A stretch of 64,000 bases of DNA from Stutzerimonas kunmingensis (GCF_021432085.1 NZ_CP090366.1:1550001-1614000); one strand, 5' to 3'. Shown: positions 38,979 through 50,084, numbered from the stretch's first letter. A program made the numbers and translations. The notes: generated by a model not told the origin, from the letters alone.

Positions 38979-40633
38979 CCCGCATTTCTCACAGCCCTGC
39001 GCATTGGGCCGTTTTGACGGACGCAGGTCGTCGCAGGTGGCGCAGGCTGCCGACAGCGCTGATTTCGGGCAAGCGCCTGCGAGCGCGCTTGAACAAGGCG
39101 CTTGCGGCAGGGTGGACGGGGTGTGATGTGGAGGGGGACGGTGGGTGTGCGGCTGTCAGCGCGCCGCGGCGCTCAAGACATCGAAGGCGTGATCGAACAC
39201 CTCCTGCTGCGGGAAGGCCGAACTCATGGCCACTTTGACCCGGCGCACGCTCACGGTGATGACCGCGCCGATCTTGAGCAGCTTCAGGCGGATGCTACCG
39301 GCCGTGGCCTGGGCCAGTTCGGTCCCCGACAGCGCCAGCCTGCGCAGGCTTTCGAGCAGCACGTAGGCGAACGAGGACAGCCACAGCCGCAGCTGGTTGC
39401 TGCGCAGCGTCGCGGTGGAGGTGCGGTCGGCGAACAGGTCGAGCTGACACTCCTTGATGCGGTTCTCCATCTCGCCGCGCGCGCAGTAGAGATCCTCATA
39501 CAGCGCCTTGTCCGGCCAGTCCCCGACCGCAAGCGTGGTCACCACGAAGCGTGGGTTGGTCTTGCCCGGCAAGGCCTCGGCCTTGGCCACCACCCGGCGC
39601 TCGGCGCTCCAGCTTTTCCTCGTGCGGTAGTGCAGTTCCTGGAACACCCGTGCCGGGACTCCCGTCGCTTCGCACTGCGCCTGGGCCTGCCGCAGGCTCG
39701 GGCCGATGGCCCGGGTCAGGCGCGCGTTGCGCGCCAGTCCGAAGACATAATCGACCGACTGTGCTTCGCACCAAGTCATCAGGTCATCCCGGCAGAACCC
39801 CGAGTCGGCGCGCAGCACGATGCGCGTGTCTGGCCAGCGGGCGCGAATCTGCTTGACGATGCGTTGCACCTCTTCCAGCGCCCCGGCGGCGCCATCGACG
39901 TTGGCCGGGCGCAACTTGGCGCACAGCAGGTGACGGCCGCAGAAGATGTACAGCGGCAGGTAACAGTAACCCCCGTAGTAGCCGTGAAAGAACCGGCCCT
40001 CCTGCTGCCCATGCAGCGGATCGTCGGTGGCATCCAGATCCAGGATGATCTCCTCTGGCGGCCTGCGGTGGGCGTCCAGAAACAGATCGACGAACAGATC
40101 CTCGATCATGCCGGCCTGCGGCCGGATCTTGTGATAGCGCGAACTGCCCTGCGCCTGGAAGCGCTCCAGCCGGTTGAGCGTGCTCTTGCCGGCCAAGGGC
40201 GCACAGCGCGCACGTCCGGACTGCAGCTTGCCGATCACCGCGCCCAGCAGCGGGTCGTGGCGCAGTTGCTCGTGATCGTTGAGATCCTCGTAGCCCAGCG
40301 CGATGCCCATCACCCGCTGCGCCACCAGCGTGCGCAGCGGAAACTCCACCGCCTCGGGCATCCGATCGTCCTGGAAACAGCCGGCCAGGCGATCGAACAA
40401 CCCCACCGCTTCATCGGTTTGTTTGAGCAGCAACGCGCCGCCATCCGAACTCACCCGACCGCCATCAAATCCGGCTACCACCGCGCGCCGCCCCACCCCT
40501 GAAAACGTGTACTGCTTCGGATTACACTGTGTCTGCATCGGGCCGCTCTCCGTTGTCGCGCTAAATCGTTCTTTGCACAACAATTTTCGCGCATCCGACG
40601 GCCCGGTGCATCTCTTCCTGTGAGAAATGCGGG
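38979..40633. mobile_element. IS1380-family insertion sequence with CTAG target duplication
   Basis: Perfect 16-bp terminal inverted repeats, CCCGCATTTCTCACAG (38979-38994) and CTGTGAGAAATGCGGG (40618-40633), flanked by CTAG (38975-38978 and 40634-40637). Length 1,655 bp and 4-bp duplication fit the IS1380 family. Transposase on the minus strand. About 160 bases at the left end hold no other gene. Perfect repeats and duplication suggest a young insertion. Confidence 0.95.
39156..40538 (-). CDS. IS1380-family DDE transposase
   Basis: 460 residues from ATG 40538 (MQTQCNPKQYTFSGVGRRAV). DDE domain: EIILDLDATDDPLHGQQEG, IVLRADSGFCRDDLMTWCEA, a RGEMENRIKECQLDLFADRT segment containing the catalytic Glu, and a terminal LESLRRLALSGTELAQATAG. 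Full length. The frame is open upstream into rsuA, so a 704-residue RsuA-transposase fusion is possible if translation starts at 41270. Confidence 0.93.
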   Translation of the reverse strand: MQTQCNPKQYTFSGVGRRAVVAGFDGGRVSSDGGALLLKQTDEAVGLFDRLAGCFQDDRMPEAVEFPLRTLVAQRVMGIALGYEDLNDHEQLRHDPLLGAVIGKLQSGRARCAPLAGKSTLNRLERFQAQGSSRYHKIRPQAGMIEDLFVDLFLDAHRRPPEEIILDLDATDDPLHGQQEGRFFHGYYGGYCYLPLYIFCGRHLLCAKLRPANVDGAAGALEEVQRIVKQIRARWPDTRIVLRADSGFCRDDLMTWCEAQSVDYVFGLARNARLTRAIGPSLRQAQAQCEATGVPARVFQELHYRTRKSWSAERRVVAKAEALPGKTNPRFVVTTLAVGDWPDKALYEDLYCARGEMENRIKECQLDLFADRTSTATLRSNQLRLWLSSFAYVLLESLRRLALSGTELAQATAGSIRLKLLKIGAVITVSVRRVKVAMSSAFPQQEVFDHAFDVLSAAAR

Positions 40634-41259
40634 CTAGGTCCAGCGTCAGAGGACCCATGCTTTCGCGATGCAGGGCGGTGACCTTGTTGTTGAAGCGACC
40701 GAACATGCGCTTGACCTGGTGGTAGCGGCCCTCGTGCAGGGTCAGACGGGCGCGGCGGGGTGCGAGCAGTACGAGTTCGGCGGGTAGCGTGGTGAGGTTT
40801 TCGAAGCGGAAATACATGCCCTGGGCAAAAACGTCAACGCAGGCCGGGTCGATCTCGTCTTCGGTTTCGACCAAATAGACCTTGCCCAGCAGGCTGGTAG
40901 GCTGGGTCAGGCGGCGGGACCACCGACCGTCGTTGGTGAGCAGCATAAGGCCGGTGGTGTTGAAATCGAGGCGGCCGGCGATGTGCAGGTCATGCTTGTC
41001 CGGCTCGTCGATCAGGTCGAGCACGGTTCGGTGTGTCGCGTCCTGGGTAGCGCTGGCGCAGCCTGCCGGCTTATGCAGCATCAGGTAGCGCGCCGCTTTC
41101 CCCGCTTGCAGCAGTTCTCCGTCCAGCTCGATTCGGTCGAATACACGAACGTCCAGATCCACTATCCGGCTGGTTTCGCCGTTCACCAGCACTCGGTCTT
41201 CGGCCAGCAGGCGCCGAACGTCCTGACGACTTAGACGTGCGCGATTGGCGAGGTAGCGG

Positions 41260-41472
41260 TCAAGGCGCATCTGGAGGAGCGGTTTGGCTGCGAGCGCAGC
41301 GCGGGCAGATACAGGCCTGATTTCGGAGCGTGGCAGGAATGCGCTCGAGCACGTGATCGGGGATTGGGGTCGTGAAGCACCAGCAGGGCTGGGCGGCGGC
41401 AGGGTCGCACTCGCCGCACTGGTTGGGCTGACCGCAGAGCGGGCAGTTGGAAGGATCTACAGGCTCGCTCAT
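41260..41472 (-). CDS. Cysteine-rich CWC protein
   Basis: 70 residues: CPLCGQPNQCGECD, PCWCFTTPIPDHVLERIPAT and CICPRCARSQ give eight Cys arranged as CxxC pairs, the cysteine-rich CWC family (small zinc proteins of unknown role). It overlaps the start of rsuA by 11 bases, so the two were co-translated. Regularly found next to rsuA-like genes in Pseudomonas. Confidence 0.82.
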   Translation of the reverse strand: MSEPVDPSNCPLCGQPNQCGECDPAAAQPCWCFTTPIPDHVLERIPATLRNQACICPRCARSQTAPPDAP

Positions 41473-41533
41473 AGCGTTTCCGTTAACGCCGGGTTTCGCG
41501 TGCCGCTCGAGAGGCCGGCACGCGAACGCCGGT

Positions 41534-43576
41534 TTACATGACGCGCTGGCCCGGCTTGGCGCCGTTGTCGGGGCTCAGCAGGTAGATTTCGCTACCGCCG
41601 GGGCCAGCCGCGAGGACCATACCTTCCGAAACGCCGAACTTCATCTTGCGCGGCGCCAGGTTAGCGACATACAGGGTCAGACGACCTTCCAGCTTGCTTG
41701 GGTCCGGGTAGGCGCTCTTGATGCCGGAGAAAACGTTGCGCTTGGCATCGCCGATGTCCAGGGTCAGACGTAGCAGCTTGTCGGCGCCTTCGACGAACTC
41801 GGCCTTCTCGATCAGTGCAATGCGCAGATCGACCGCGGCAAAGGCATCGAAGTTGATTTCCGCGGCGATCGGCTGCTTGGTCAGTTCGCCATTGCCCGCC
41901 GGGGCAGCTGCGGCTTCGCTGGAGGCGAGGTCTTCTTTGGATGCTTCGATCATGGCTTCGATCTTCGCGGGTTCAATGCGGGTCATTAGCGGAGTGAAAG
42001 CATTGAGCTGGTGGTTGGCCAGCAGCGTCGCATGGTCGTTCCAGGTGAGCGGCTCAACATTGAGGAACTGCTCGGCAGCCGCGGCGAGGTTCGGCAGCAC
42101 CGGCTTGAGGAAAATCACCAGCTGGCGGAACAGGTTGATGCCTAGTGCACAGATTTCCTGTACCTCGGCCTGCTTGCCTTCAACCTTGTTCAGCGCCCAT
42201 GGCGCCTTATCGGCGATCCAGGCGTTGGCACGGTCAGCGAGCGCCATGATTTCGCGCATGGCACGGGCGAAGTCACGTGCCTCGTAAGCCTCGGCGATGC
42301 TCGGGGCGGCGGCTTGGAAGGCTGCCCACAGTTCCGGTTCAGGGTTGGCGTCGACCATCACACCGCCGTTGCCTTTGTGGACGAAGCCGGCGCAGCGGCT
42401 GGCGATGTTGACGACCTTGCCAACCAGATCGGAGTTGACCTTCTGCACGAAATCTTCGAGGTTCAGATCGAGGTCGTCCACGCCGCGGCCCAGCTTCGAC
42501 GCGTAGTAATAACGCAGGTATTCCGGGTTCAGGTGATGGAGATATGTGCGCGCCTTGATAAAGGTGCCGCGCGACTTGGACATCTTCTGTCCATTCACCG
42601 TCAGGTAGCCGTGCACGTTGACCGCGGTCGGCTTGCGGAAGCCAGCGCCCTCCAGCATGGCCGGCCAGAACAGGGTGTGGAAGTTGATGATGTCCTTGCC
42701 GATGAAGTGGTACAGCTCGGCGGTCGAATCCTTGCTCCAGAACGTGTCGAAGCTCAGCTCTGGGCGGCGCTTGCACAGGTTCTCGAAGCTGGCCATGTAG
42801 CCGATCGGTGCGTCCAGCCAGACGTAGAAATACTTGCCCGGTTCACCCGGAATTTCGAAGCCGAAGTAGGGCGCGTCACGCGAGATGTCCCACTCCTGTA
42901 ACCCTCCGTCGAGCCATTCGGCGATCTTGTTGGCAACCGACTCCTGCAGCGCACCGCCGCGGGTCCATTGCTTGAGCATGGCCTCGAAGTCCGGCAGCTT
43001 GAAGAAGAAGTGCTTGGAGTCCTTCAGCACTGGCGTGGCGCCGGAGATCGCCGAACGCGGATCTTTCAGTTCGGTCGGCTCGTAGGTGGCGCCACACTTC
43101 TCGCAGTTGTCGCCGTACTGGTCCTCGGCCGCGCACTTCGGGCAGGTGCCCTTGATGAAGCGGTCGGCGAGGAACATGCCCTTCTCGGGGTCAAAATACT
43201 GGGTCACCGAGCGGGTTGCGATGTGGCCGGCGTCGCGCAGACGTGTGTAGATCAGCTCGGCAAGCTTGCGGTTCTCTTCCGAATGGGTGGAGTGGAAATT
43301 GTCGAAGTCCACCAGGAAGTCGGCGAAATCACTGCCGTGTTCGGCCTGCACGTTGGCGATCAATTGCTCGGGCGTGATGCCTTCTTTCTCGGCACGCAGC
43401 ATGATTGCCGAGCCGTGGGCGTCGTCAGCGCAGACATAGATGCACTGGTTGCCGCGCAGCTTCTGGAAGCGCACCCACATGTCCGTCTGAATGTACTCGA
43501 GCATATGGCCGAGGTGGATCGAACCGTTGGCGTAGGGCAGTGCGCTGGTAACGAGAATCTGGCGAGCTTCGGACAT
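41534..43576 (-). CDS. metG: Methionyl-tRNA synthetase
   Basis: 680 residues from ATG 43576. Class I signature HLGH at about 21-24 ([14 protein letters not shown]), KMSKS in [12 protein letters not shown] near 335, a four-Cys zinc insertion [20 protein letters not shown] near 145, and a C-terminal EMAP/Trbp111 tRNA-binding domain ([20 protein letters not shown]). Charges tRNA-Met and initiator tRNA in the cytoplasm. The alternative start at 43615 adds residues not typical of the family. Divergent from mrp. Confidence 0.97.
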   Translation of the reverse strand: MSEARQILVTSALPYANGSIHLGHMLEYIQTDMWVRFQKLRGNQCIYVCADDAHGSAIMLRAEKEGITPEQLIANVQAEHGSDFADFLVDFDNFHSTHSEENRKLAELIYTRLRDAGHIATRSVTQYFDPEKGMFLADRFIKGTCPKCAAEDQYGDNCEKCGATYEPTELKDPRSAISGATPVLKDSKHFFFKLPDFEAMLKQWTRGGALQESVANKIAEWLDGGLQEWDISRDAPYFGFEIPGEPGKYFYVWLDAPIGYMASFENLCKRRPELSFDTFWSKDSTAELYHFIGKDIINFHTLFWPAMLEGAGFRKPTAVNVHGYLTVNGQKMSKSRGTFIKARTYLHHLNPEYLRYYYASKLGRGVDDLDLNLEDFVQKVNSDLVGKVVNIASRCAGFVHKGNGGVMVDANPEPELWAAFQAAAPSIAEAYEARDFARAMREIMALADRANAWIADKAPWALNKVEGKQAEVQEICALGINLFRQLVIFLKPVLPNLAAAAEQFLNVEPLTWNDHATLLANHQLNAFTPLMTRIEPAKIEAMIEASKEDLASSEAAAAPAGNGELTKQPIAAEINFDAFAAVDLRIALIEKAEFVEGADKLLRLTLDIGDAKRNVFSGIKSAYPDPSKLEGRLTLYVANLAPRKMKFGVSEGMVLAAGPGGSEIYLLSPDNGAKPGQRVM

Positions 43577-43750
43577 GGGAAATCTGCAGTCGGAATTGCG
43601 AAAGAAAGTCTGCAACTATAAAGGCCCGGCGCGTATTTTTCACCCGCGCTGCCCATCCCCGGCTTCGACAGTGCCGGTTGGTGTTGGGCTCGGAAGTGGC
43701 GTGCGGGGTAAGATGCCTGTCTGATTTGCTCGGTCTTTCTAGGAGTAACC

Positions 43751-44845
43751 ATGTCCGTCACTCGCGAAGCTGTGGAAACCGTCCTGCGCCAGTACACCGA
43801 TCCCCATTTGAATCAGGATCCGGTGAGCGCCGGCTGCGTGCGTTCGATCGAGGTGCAAGGTGATAGGGTCAGCGTGCAGCTTGAGTTGGGCTACGCCGCT
43901 GCGCTGTTTCGCAGTGGCTGGGCACAGATGCTGGCGATGGCTATCGAGCATCTGGATGGCGTCAGTCGCGCCGATGTCCAGGTCGATTGCGTCGTGCGTC
44001 CGCACAAGGCGCAGGATCAGGTGCTGGCGCTTTCCAATGTGAAGAACATCATCGCCGTGGCATCCGGCAAGGGCGGGGTGGGCAAGTCGACCACAGCCGC
44101 CAATCTGGCTCTGGCCTTGGCGCGCGAAGGTGCACGGGTGGGCGTGCTGGATGCCGACATCTATGGCCCGAGCCAGGGCATCATGTTCGGTATCGCAGAA
44201 GGCACGCGCCCGGAGATTCGCGATGGCAAGGCGTTCATCCCTCTAGAGGCCCACGGGGTGCAGGTCATGTCCATGGCGTTCCTGTCCGATGACAAGACGC
44301 CGATGGTCTGGCGCGGGCCGATGGTTTCCGGTGCGCTGTTGCAGTTGATCACTCAGACCGCCTGGAACGATCTCGATTATCTGGTGGTGGATATGCCGCC
44401 GGGGACGGGCGATATCCAGCTGACGCTGGCGCAGAAAGTGCCGGTGACGGGGGCGGTCATCGTGACCACGCCGCAGGATCTGGCGTTGCTCGACGCCAAG
44501 AAGGGAGTTGAGATGTTCCGCAAGGTGAACATTCCAGTGCTCGGTGTGGTGGAGAACATGGCCATCCATATCTGCTCGAGCTGCGGCCATGCGGAGCATC
44601 TGTTCGGCGAGGGTGGTGGCGAGAAGCTGGCGGCGCAGTACAACGTCGATCTGCTGGCATCGCTACCTTTGTCGATGGCGATTCGCAGTCAGGCGGATGC
44701 GGGCAAGCCGACCGTGATCGCTGATCCGGAAAGCCAGATCGCGATGATTTACCAAGAGGTGGCGCGTACCGTCGGTGCCCGTATCGCCCAGAGTGGGCAA
44801 ATCATCGCGCAGTCGATGCCGAAGATCGTCATTTCCGAGGACTGA
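43751..44845 (+). CDS. apbC: Fe-S cluster carrier Mrp/ApbC
   Basis: 364 residues. An N-terminal MIP18/DUF59 domain (residues 5-80), deviant Walker A SGKGGVGKSTT at 105-115, and Cys pair ICSSCGHAEH near 277 that would hold a bridging [4Fe-4S] cluster. P-loop ATPase delivering clusters to apo-proteins. AGGAG lies upstream of the ATG. Divergent from metG with 175 bases between starts, which hold both promoters. Confidence 0.95.
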   Translation: MSVTREAVETVLRQYTDPHLNQDPVSAGCVRSIEVQGDRVSVQLELGYAAALFRSGWAQMLAMAIEHLDGVSRADVQVDCVVRPHKAQDQVLALSNVKNIIAVASGKGGVGKSTTAANLALALAREGARVGVLDADIYGPSQGIMFGIAEGTRPEIRDGKAFIPLEAHGVQVMSMAFLSDDKTPMVWRGPMVSGALLQLITQTAWNDLDYLVVDMPPGTGDIQLTLAQKVPVTGAVIVTTPQDLALLDAKKGVEMFRKVNIPVLGVVENMAIHICSSCGHAEHLFGEGGGEKLAAQYNVDLLASLPLSMAIRSQADAGKPTVIADPESQIAMIYQEVARTVGARIAQSGQIIAQSMPKIVISED

Positions 44846-44903
44846 GCCTAGCGGCGGTGACGCCATGCGTCACCGCCCGCGCCCGGCGATAAATTGCAGG
44901 CAC

Positions 44904-44932
44904 AAAAAAGCCCCGCCGAAGCGAGGCTTTTT
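44904..44932. terminator. Bidirectional terminator between apbC and csp
   Basis: AAAAAAGCCCCGC, loop CGAA, GCGAGGCTTTTT; one mismatch in the stem. A and T runs on both sides serve both convergent genes. Confidence 0.8.
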
Positions 44933-44947
44933 CAGAGAAGACTCAGG

Positions 44948-45157
44948 TTAGATAACCTGAACTTCCTCAGCTTGCATGCCCTTCTGGCCGCGGGTAGCGA
45001 CGAAGGAAACTTGCTGGCCTTCTTTCAGGCTCTTGAAACCGTCGCCCTGGATGGCGCGGAAGTGTACGAAGAGGTCGTCACCGGATTGCGGAGTGATGAA
45101 GCCGAAGCCTTTCTCATCGTTGAACCACTTAACGGTACCGGTTTGGCGATTGGACAT
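44948..45157 (-). CDS. CspA-family cold-shock protein
   Basis: 69 residues from ATG 45157: [20 protein letters not shown] (RNP1), [11 protein letters not shown] (RNP2) and a terminal [15 protein letters not shown]/ssDNA-binding OB fold, an RNA chaperone. GGAG lies 6 bases upstream. The leader is long (see next entry). Which Csp paralogue this is cannot be told. Confidence 0.95.
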   Translation of the reverse strand: MSNRQTGTVKWFNDEKGFGFITPQSGDDLFVHFRAIQGDGFKSLKEGQQVSFVATRGQKGMQAEEVQVI

Positions 45158-45486
45158 TTGATGTCTCCTTGAACCAAGTTTTGAAAAATAAAGTGCGGAC
45201 TGAAAAGGTCCGAACATCACTGTGTGCAAGGAGATAGGAGTCGTATCGATATTTGGATCGAAATCTAAACATGTAGCGATTCACGGTGACACATGCAGCA
45301 GCAGCCCAGTAACAATACCTTTTTTCTGGAGCAAAGCGAGCTTTATTTTGGATTTCTTCTCCGAGCGGCGCGGTTGAGGTGTGACCTGCTCTGCGGCGCG
45401 CATCGCGGCCATGCTTTTACACGCGCACGAGGCTCGGTAAGATGCGCGTCTTCGCACGCCCATTTCATCTAATCAGGACGCCAGCC
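45158..45486. promoter_or_regulatory. csp leader and dcd upstream region
   Basis: 329 bases with no protein gene. The AT-rich part 45158-45280 reads leftward into csp and contains a CGGAC/GTCCG hairpin (about 45195-45212), as expected for a cold-shock 5' leader. The rightward half carries the dcd promoter and a T-rich tract near 45318; no clear boxes could be fixed. Confidence 0.45.
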
Positions 45487-46053
45487 ATGAGCATCAAATC
45501 GGACAAGTGGATTCGCCGCATGGCCCAGGAACACGGCATGATCGAACCCTTCGTCGAGCGCCAGGTGCGCACCGAGGGTAACGATCGGCTGATTTCCTAT
45601 GGCGTCTCCAGCTATGGCTACGACGTGCGCTGCGCCGATGAATTCAAGGTGTTTACCAACATCAATTCGGCGACGGTCGATCCGAAGAATTTCGACGAGA
45701 AGAGCTTCGTCGACATCAAGAGCGACGTCTGCATCATTCCGCCTAACTCTTTCGCCCTGGCGCGCACGGTCGAGTACTTCCGCATCCCGCGCAACGTGCT
45801 GACCATCTGCCTGGGCAAGAGCACCTACGCGCGCTGCGGCATCATCGTCAACGTGACGCCGCTGGAACCGGAGTGGGAAGGGCATGTGACCCTGGAGTTC
45901 TCCAACACCACGACCCTGCCGGCCAAGATCTACGCGAACGAGGGGGTTGCGCAGATGCTGTTCCTCGAGTCCGACGAAGAATGCGAAGTGTCCTACCGCG
46001 ACCGCGGCGGCAAATACCAGGGCCAGCGCGGCGTGACGCTGCCCAAGGCTTGA
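45487..46053 (+). CDS. dcd: dCTP deaminase
   Basis: 188 residues: [60 protein letters not shown] (catalytic Glu) and [20 protein letters not shown]. Converts dCTP to dUTP for thymidylate synthesis. Length and motifs are those of the E. coli enzyme (193 aa). The start at 45487 was preferred to 45442, whose extra codons are not family-like. Followed by a strong terminator. Confidence 0.97.
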   Translation: MSIKSDKWIRRMAQEHGMIEPFVERQVRTEGNDRLISYGVSSYGYDVRCADEFKVFTNINSATVDPKNFDEKSFVDIKSDVCIIPPNSFALARTVEYFRIPRNVLTICLGKSTYARCGIIVNVTPLEPEWEGHVTLEFSNTTTLPAKIYANEGVAQMLFLESDEECEVSYRDRGGKYQGQRGVTLPKA

Positions 46054-46070
46054 TGGCAAAGAGCAATACG

Positions 46071-46104
46071 AAAAAGCCCTGACCAATGGTCAGGGCTTTT
46101 TTTT
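46071..46104. terminator. Bidirectional terminator between dcd and napC
   Basis: AAAAAGCCCTGACC, loop AAT, GGTCAGGGCTTTTTTTT: a 14-bp perfect stem working for both convergent transcripts. Confidence 0.9.
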
Positions 46105-46160
46105 GCAGCGGTGGAGCGTGCAGGGTGCTTGGCCAGTACACCTGCCAAGCACTCGTTACC

Positions 46161-46757
46161 CTACCAGCCCGGTACGCCTCTCATGTCCGGCAGCTTGTGT
46201 GCGATGCCCTTGTGGCAGTCGATACAGGTTGCCTCGCCGCTGGCCAGGGCAGTGGAATGGAACTCCGATGCCCGTTTGCCTTGGCGGGTGAAGTCCATGT
46301 AGCCGAAGTCGTGACAGTTGCGGCACTCGAGCGAGTCGTTGGCTTTGAGTCGCGCCCATTCGTGCTCGGCTAGCTCACGACGCTTGTCGAGGAATTTCTC
46401 GCGCGTGTTGATTGTGCCGAAGATCGTGCCCCAAACCTCCTTGGACGCCTGCATCTTGCGCGCGATCTTGTCGGTCCACTTGTGCGGTACGTGGCAGTCC
46501 GGACAGGTTGCCCGTACGCCCGAGCGGTTGCTGTAGTGAATGGTATCCTTGATCTCCATGTACACGTTGTCTTCCATCTCGTGACAAGAAATGCAGAAGG
46601 CCTCCGTGTTGGTGGCTTCCAGCGCGGTGTTGAAACCGCCCCAGAAGATGATCCCGGCGATGAACCCGCCGAGGGTCAGCGCCCCCAGACTGTAGTGGAC
46701 GCTGGGCCGGCGGAGAACGGCCCAGTAGCGTTTGAAAAATGACTTGATCGACTTCAT
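46161..46757 (-). CDS. napC: Tetraheme cytochrome c quinol dehydrogenase NapC
   Basis: 198 residues. One N-terminal membrane helix (about 24-42, [18 protein letters not shown]) and four CxxCH haem sites (CISCH, CPDCH, CRNCH, CIDCH). NapC/NirT family: passes electrons from membrane quinol to NapB/NapA in the periplasm. Last gene of the nap operon, 10 bases after napB. Typical length. Confidence 0.96.
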   Translation of the reverse strand: MKSIKSFFKRYWAVLRRPSVHYSLGALTLGGFIAGIIFWGGFNTALEATNTEAFCISCHEMEDNVYMEIKDTIHYSNRSGVRATCPDCHVPHKWTDKIARKMQASKEVWGTIFGTINTREKFLDKRRELAEHEWARLKANDSLECRNCHDFGYMDFTRQGKRASEFHSTALASGEATCIDCHKGIAHKLPDMRGVPGW

Positions 46758-46767
46758 CCAGGCCCCC

Positions 46768-47256
46768 TCAGTTTCCGTTGGTGGATGGTGAGGTTTCCCG
46801 GTACAGCAGTTCGTCGATGGTCTTGAAGCGATTTTCCACCAGCGGCTTCACATCGTGCTGCGGTACATGACATTGCGTGCAGAAGTACCTCCGCGGCGCG
46901 ACTGCCGCCAGGGTCTGCTGGTCGCGATCGGTGTAGTGGGTGATGCTGATCATTGGCGCCTGCGCGCGTGCACTATTGGCCCGGCTATGGCAGGTCAGGC
47001 ATTTGTTGGCATTCTTGTCGACATGATACCCACGGATACTGTGTGGAATGGTCGGCGGCTGTTCCGGATAGTTGCGCTCGCGCCGGGCATCCTTGTTTTC
47101 CTCGTCGTGCAGTTTCGGTGGGGTGAATTCCTGAGTAATGGTCCCGCCTGGACGGCGACCGTCCGGGGCTGGTGCATCCAGTGGGTAGTTGGTTTCGGCG
47201 GCGACGGCCAGTCCGAACACCGCGAGCAGGGTCAGCGGAAGTAGGCGAAATTTCAT
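46768..47256 (-). CDS. napB: Diheme cytochrome c subunit NapB
   Basis: 162 residues from ATG 47256: a Sec signal peptide [40 protein letters not shown] and two haem sites ([17 protein letters not shown]) typical of NapB. Small electron-transfer subunit of periplasmic nitrate reductase. The upstream start at 47304 is within the napA end and not needed. 11 bases separate it from napA. Confidence 0.95.
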   Translation of the reverse strand: MKFRLLPLTLLAVFGLAVAAETNYPLDAPAPDGRRPGGTITQEFTPPKLHDEENKDARRERNYPEQPPTIPHSIRGYHVDKNANKCLTCHSRANSARAQAPMISITHYTDRDQQTLAAVAPRRYFCTQCHVPQHDVKPLVENRFKTIDELLYRETSPSTNGN

Positions 47257-47267
47257 GGCGGTTCTCC

Positions 47268-49772
47268 TCAGGCGATGCTGACCACTTCGATCTTCACGGC
47301 GCATTTCTTGTAATCGGTCTGCTTGGAGATCGGGTCGGTGGCGTCGAGGGTGACTTTGTTGATTAGCTTGTTGGCGTCGAAGAACGGCACGAAGATCAAT
47401 CCCATCGGCGGCTTGTTGCGCCCCCGTGTCTCCACCCGTGCCTGCATCTCACCGCGCCTGCTGATGACTTTCACCACGCTGCCACGGCGCGCGTTGAGCT
47501 TGCGGGCGTCCTCCGGATGCATGTAGACGAGTGCGTCGGGCACGGCCTTGTGCAGCTCATCGACCCGCTGCGTCATGCTTCCGGTGTGCCAGTGCTCGAG
47601 CACCCGTCCGGTACTGAGCCAGAAGGGGTAATCCTCGTCCGGGACTTCGGCAGGCACGTCGTAGGGCAGGGCGAAGATGATCGCCTTCTTGTCGCCGTAG
47701 CCGTAGAACTGCACATCGCTGCCGGCTTTGACATAAGGGTCGTAGCCCTCGCGGTAGCGCCACTGGGTTTCCTTGCCATCCACCACCGGCCAGCGTAAAC
47801 CGCGGGTTTCGTGGTAGGTGTCGAAGGGCGCCAGATCGTGTCCATGACCGCGACCGAATTCGGCGTATTCCTCGAACAGACCCTTCTGTAGATAGAAGCC
47901 GAATGCCTCGGCCTCCTGATTTACATAGCCCTCGGCAATTTCCTCGTTGGGGAAGCGATCGACCTGACCATTCTTGAACAGTACGTCGTACAGGGTCTTG
48001 CCCTTGAGTTCCGGTGACTTGCTCAGCAGCTCGGCCGGCCATACCTCGTCGACGTTGAAGCGCTTGGAAAACTCGACTAGCTGCCAGAGGTCCGAGCGTG
48101 CATCGCCAGGTGCTTTGACCAGCTGGTGCCAGAACTGGGTGCGTCGCTCGGCGTTACCGTAGGCGCCTTCCTTCTCCACCCACATTGCGCTGGGCAGGAT
48201 GAGGTCGGCCGCCTGGGCTGAAACGGTGGGGTAGACGTCCGAGACGATGATGAATGTTTCCGGATTGCGCCAGCCCGGCAGGATCTCCTGCATGACGTTG
48301 GGGCCGGCCTGCATGTTGTTGGTCACCTGCGTCCAGTAGACCTTCAGTACCCCGTCCTTGAGCTTGCGGCTCTGCTCGACGGCGTGAAAGCCCGGCTTTT
48401 CCTGAATGGTGCCTTCGGGCAGCTTCCAGATTTTTTCTGTGATGGCCCGATGCTTTGGATTGGCGACTGCCATGTCCGCCGGTAGGCGGTGGGAGAAGGT
48501 GCCGACTTCCCGGGCCGTGCCACAGGCGGACGGCTGTCCGGTCAGGGAGAACGGGCTGTTACCCGGCTCGCTTATCTTTCCGGTGAGCAGGTGGATGTTG
48601 TAGATCATGTTGTTCGCCCAGACACCGCGGGTGTGCTGGTTGAAGCCCATGGTCCAGAACGACATCACCTTGACTTTCGGGTCGGCATAAAGCTCGGCAA
48701 GCGCCTGCAGTCGCTCGGCCGGAACGCCGGATTCCTTGGTGGCGTATTCCAGGGTGTAGGTTTTCAGGAACTCGGCGTAGTCCTCGAAGCTGATATCGCT
48801 CCAGGTATTGGCCACCGCCGCGTTCTCTGCCTTGAGCTCCCGCGGGTCGGTCGGTCGCAGGCCGTAGCCGATGTTGGTCGCTCCCTTGGCGAACTTGGTG
48901 TGCTTCTCGACGAAGTCCTTGTTCATCGCACCACTCTGGATGATGTGGTTGGCGATGTAGTTGAGGATCACCAGGTCGGTCTGCGGATTGAAGATCATCG
49001 GGATGTCGGCCAGCTCGAAGCTGCGATGCTCGAACGTCGACATGACCGCCACCTTGACGTGCGGCGCGCTTAGACGGCGATCGGTCACGCGGGTCCAGAG
49101 CACCGGGTGCATCTCAGCCATGTTCGAGCCCCAGAGCACGAACGCGTCGGCCGCTTCGATGTCCTCATAGCAGCCCATGGGTTCGTCCATGCCAAAGGTG
49201 CGCATGAAACCAAACGCTGCCGAGGCCATGCAGTGACGTGCATTGGGGTCGATGTTGTTCGAGCGGAAACCGGCCTTCATCAGCTTGTTCGCCGCGTAGC
49301 CTTCCCAGATCGTCCACTGCCCCGAGCCGAACATGCCGATGGCTTCCGGGCCGCCCTGCTTGAGCGCCGCCTTGTACTTTTCCTCCATGATGTCGAAGGC
49401 CTGTTCCCAGCTGACGGGCTGGAACTCGCCCTGCTTGTCGAACTTGCCGTCCTTCATGCGTAGCAGCGGTTGGGTCAGGCGATCCGAGCCGTACATGATC
49501 TTCGACAGGAAGTAGCCCTTGACGCAGTTGATGCCGCGGTTCACTTCCGCCTTGACGTCGCCATGGGTGGCGACGACGCGGCCCTCTCGAGTCGCCACCA
49601 TGACGCCGCAGCCGGTGCCGCAGAAGCGGCAGGGGGCCTTGTCCCATTTCAGATTGGTGGCGTCCGCTTCGGTAATCAGGTTGCTTGCGCTGGAAGCGAT
49701 CGGCATGCCGGCCACGGTTGCGGCGATGGCCGCAGCGTTGGCTTTGGCGAACTGGCGTCGGGTAAGGCTCAT
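47268..49772 (-). CDS. napA: Periplasmic nitrate reductase catalytic subunit NapA
   Basis: 834 residues from ATG 49772. Twin-arginine signal [20 protein letters not shown], [4Fe-4S] site [17 protein letters not shown] with the fourth Cys in GINCVKGY, and the molybdenum-ligating Cys in [20 protein letters not shown]. Binds bis-MGD, reduces nitrate to nitrite in the periplasm. Full length. A 902-codon frame upstream would include napD sequence and is not used. ATG overlaps the napD stop (TGATG). Confidence 0.97.
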   Translation of the reverse strand: MSLTRRQFAKANAAAIAATVAGMPIASSASNLITEADATNLKWDKAPCRFCGTGCGVMVATREGRVVATHGDVKAEVNRGINCVKGYFLSKIMYGSDRLTQPLLRMKDGKFDKQGEFQPVSWEQAFDIMEEKYKAALKQGGPEAIGMFGSGQWTIWEGYAANKLMKAGFRSNNIDPNARHCMASAAFGFMRTFGMDEPMGCYEDIEAADAFVLWGSNMAEMHPVLWTRVTDRRLSAPHVKVAVMSTFEHRSFELADIPMIFNPQTDLVILNYIANHIIQSGAMNKDFVEKHTKFAKGATNIGYGLRPTDPRELKAENAAVANTWSDISFEDYAEFLKTYTLEYATKESGVPAERLQALAELYADPKVKVMSFWTMGFNQHTRGVWANNMIYNIHLLTGKISEPGNSPFSLTGQPSACGTAREVGTFSHRLPADMAVANPKHRAITEKIWKLPEGTIQEKPGFHAVEQSRKLKDGVLKVYWTQVTNNMQAGPNVMQEILPGWRNPETFIIVSDVYPTVSAQAADLILPSAMWVEKEGAYGNAERRTQFWHQLVKAPGDARSDLWQLVEFSKRFNVDEVWPAELLSKSPELKGKTLYDVLFKNGQVDRFPNEEIAEGYVNQEAEAFGFYLQKGLFEEYAEFGRGHGHDLAPFDTYHETRGLRWPVVDGKETQWRYREGYDPYVKAGSDVQFYGYGDKKAIIFALPYDVPAEVPDEDYPFWLSTGRVLEHWHTGSMTQRVDELHKAVPDALVYMHPEDARKLNARRGSVVKVISRRGEMQARVETRGRNKPPMGLIFVPFFDANKLINKVTLDATDPISKQTDYKKCAVKIEVVSIA

Positions 49773-50026
49773 CAGGCGTCTCCTTCGAGGAGTTCTTCGT
49801 GATAGATCAATGCGGCATTGAGCACGCCGGGCAATTGCTGGATATGGTCGATCGAGGCAAGGATGCGTGATTCGTGCTCGGCTTCCAGCACCACCACCAG
49901 CTTGCCGCTGGCATTCTCCTGGTGCGTTTCCAGGCCGGGTAACAGTTGCAGGTTGGCTTTTACCGCGGCCAGCCATTCGGGGCGGCAGTGCACCAGCAGG
50001 CTGGCGATATGCAGAGGGTGTCCCAT
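49772..50026 (-). CDS. napD: NapA signal-peptide chaperone NapD
   Basis: 84 residues: [40 protein letters not shown] and INHIQQ-like [15 protein letters not shown] match NapD. It binds the twin-arginine signal of NapA and delays export until the cofactor is in place. Overlaps napA by one base. 58 bases separate it from napE. Confidence 0.93.
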   Translation of the reverse strand: MGHPLHIASLLVHCRPEWLAAVKANLQLLPGLETHQENASGKLVVVLEAEHESRILASIDHIQQLPGVLNAALIYHEELLEGDA

Positions 50027-50084
50027 CAGTGATTCCGTTTCCGTTGGCAGCAGGGCGCAGGCCCGATTAGATCGGCAGGGCGGC

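Larger units (their letters stand above)
38919..41270 (-). pseudogene. rsuA: rsuA, 16S rRNA pseudouridine(516) synthase, split by an IS1380-family element
   Basis: Residues 1-213 are read from 41270 to about 40634 and the last 18 residues (LEPGRYRSLTEQEMAQI) from 38974 to 38919. Removing the IS and one CTAG restores an uninterrupted 230-residue protein with S4 domain (MRLDRYLANRARLSRQDVRR), catalytic Asp in AGRLDFNTTGLML and a YHQVKRMFG motif. E. coli RsuA is 231 residues. With the IS present the frame runs on into the transposase. The catalytic part is intact, so activity of a fusion protein cannot be excluded. Confidence 0.93.

Noticed and set aside
39102..40502. 466-codon plus-strand frame over the IS
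   Set aside because: Antisense to the transposase; Gln/Arg/Leu-rich, no IS1380 element has a second gene there.
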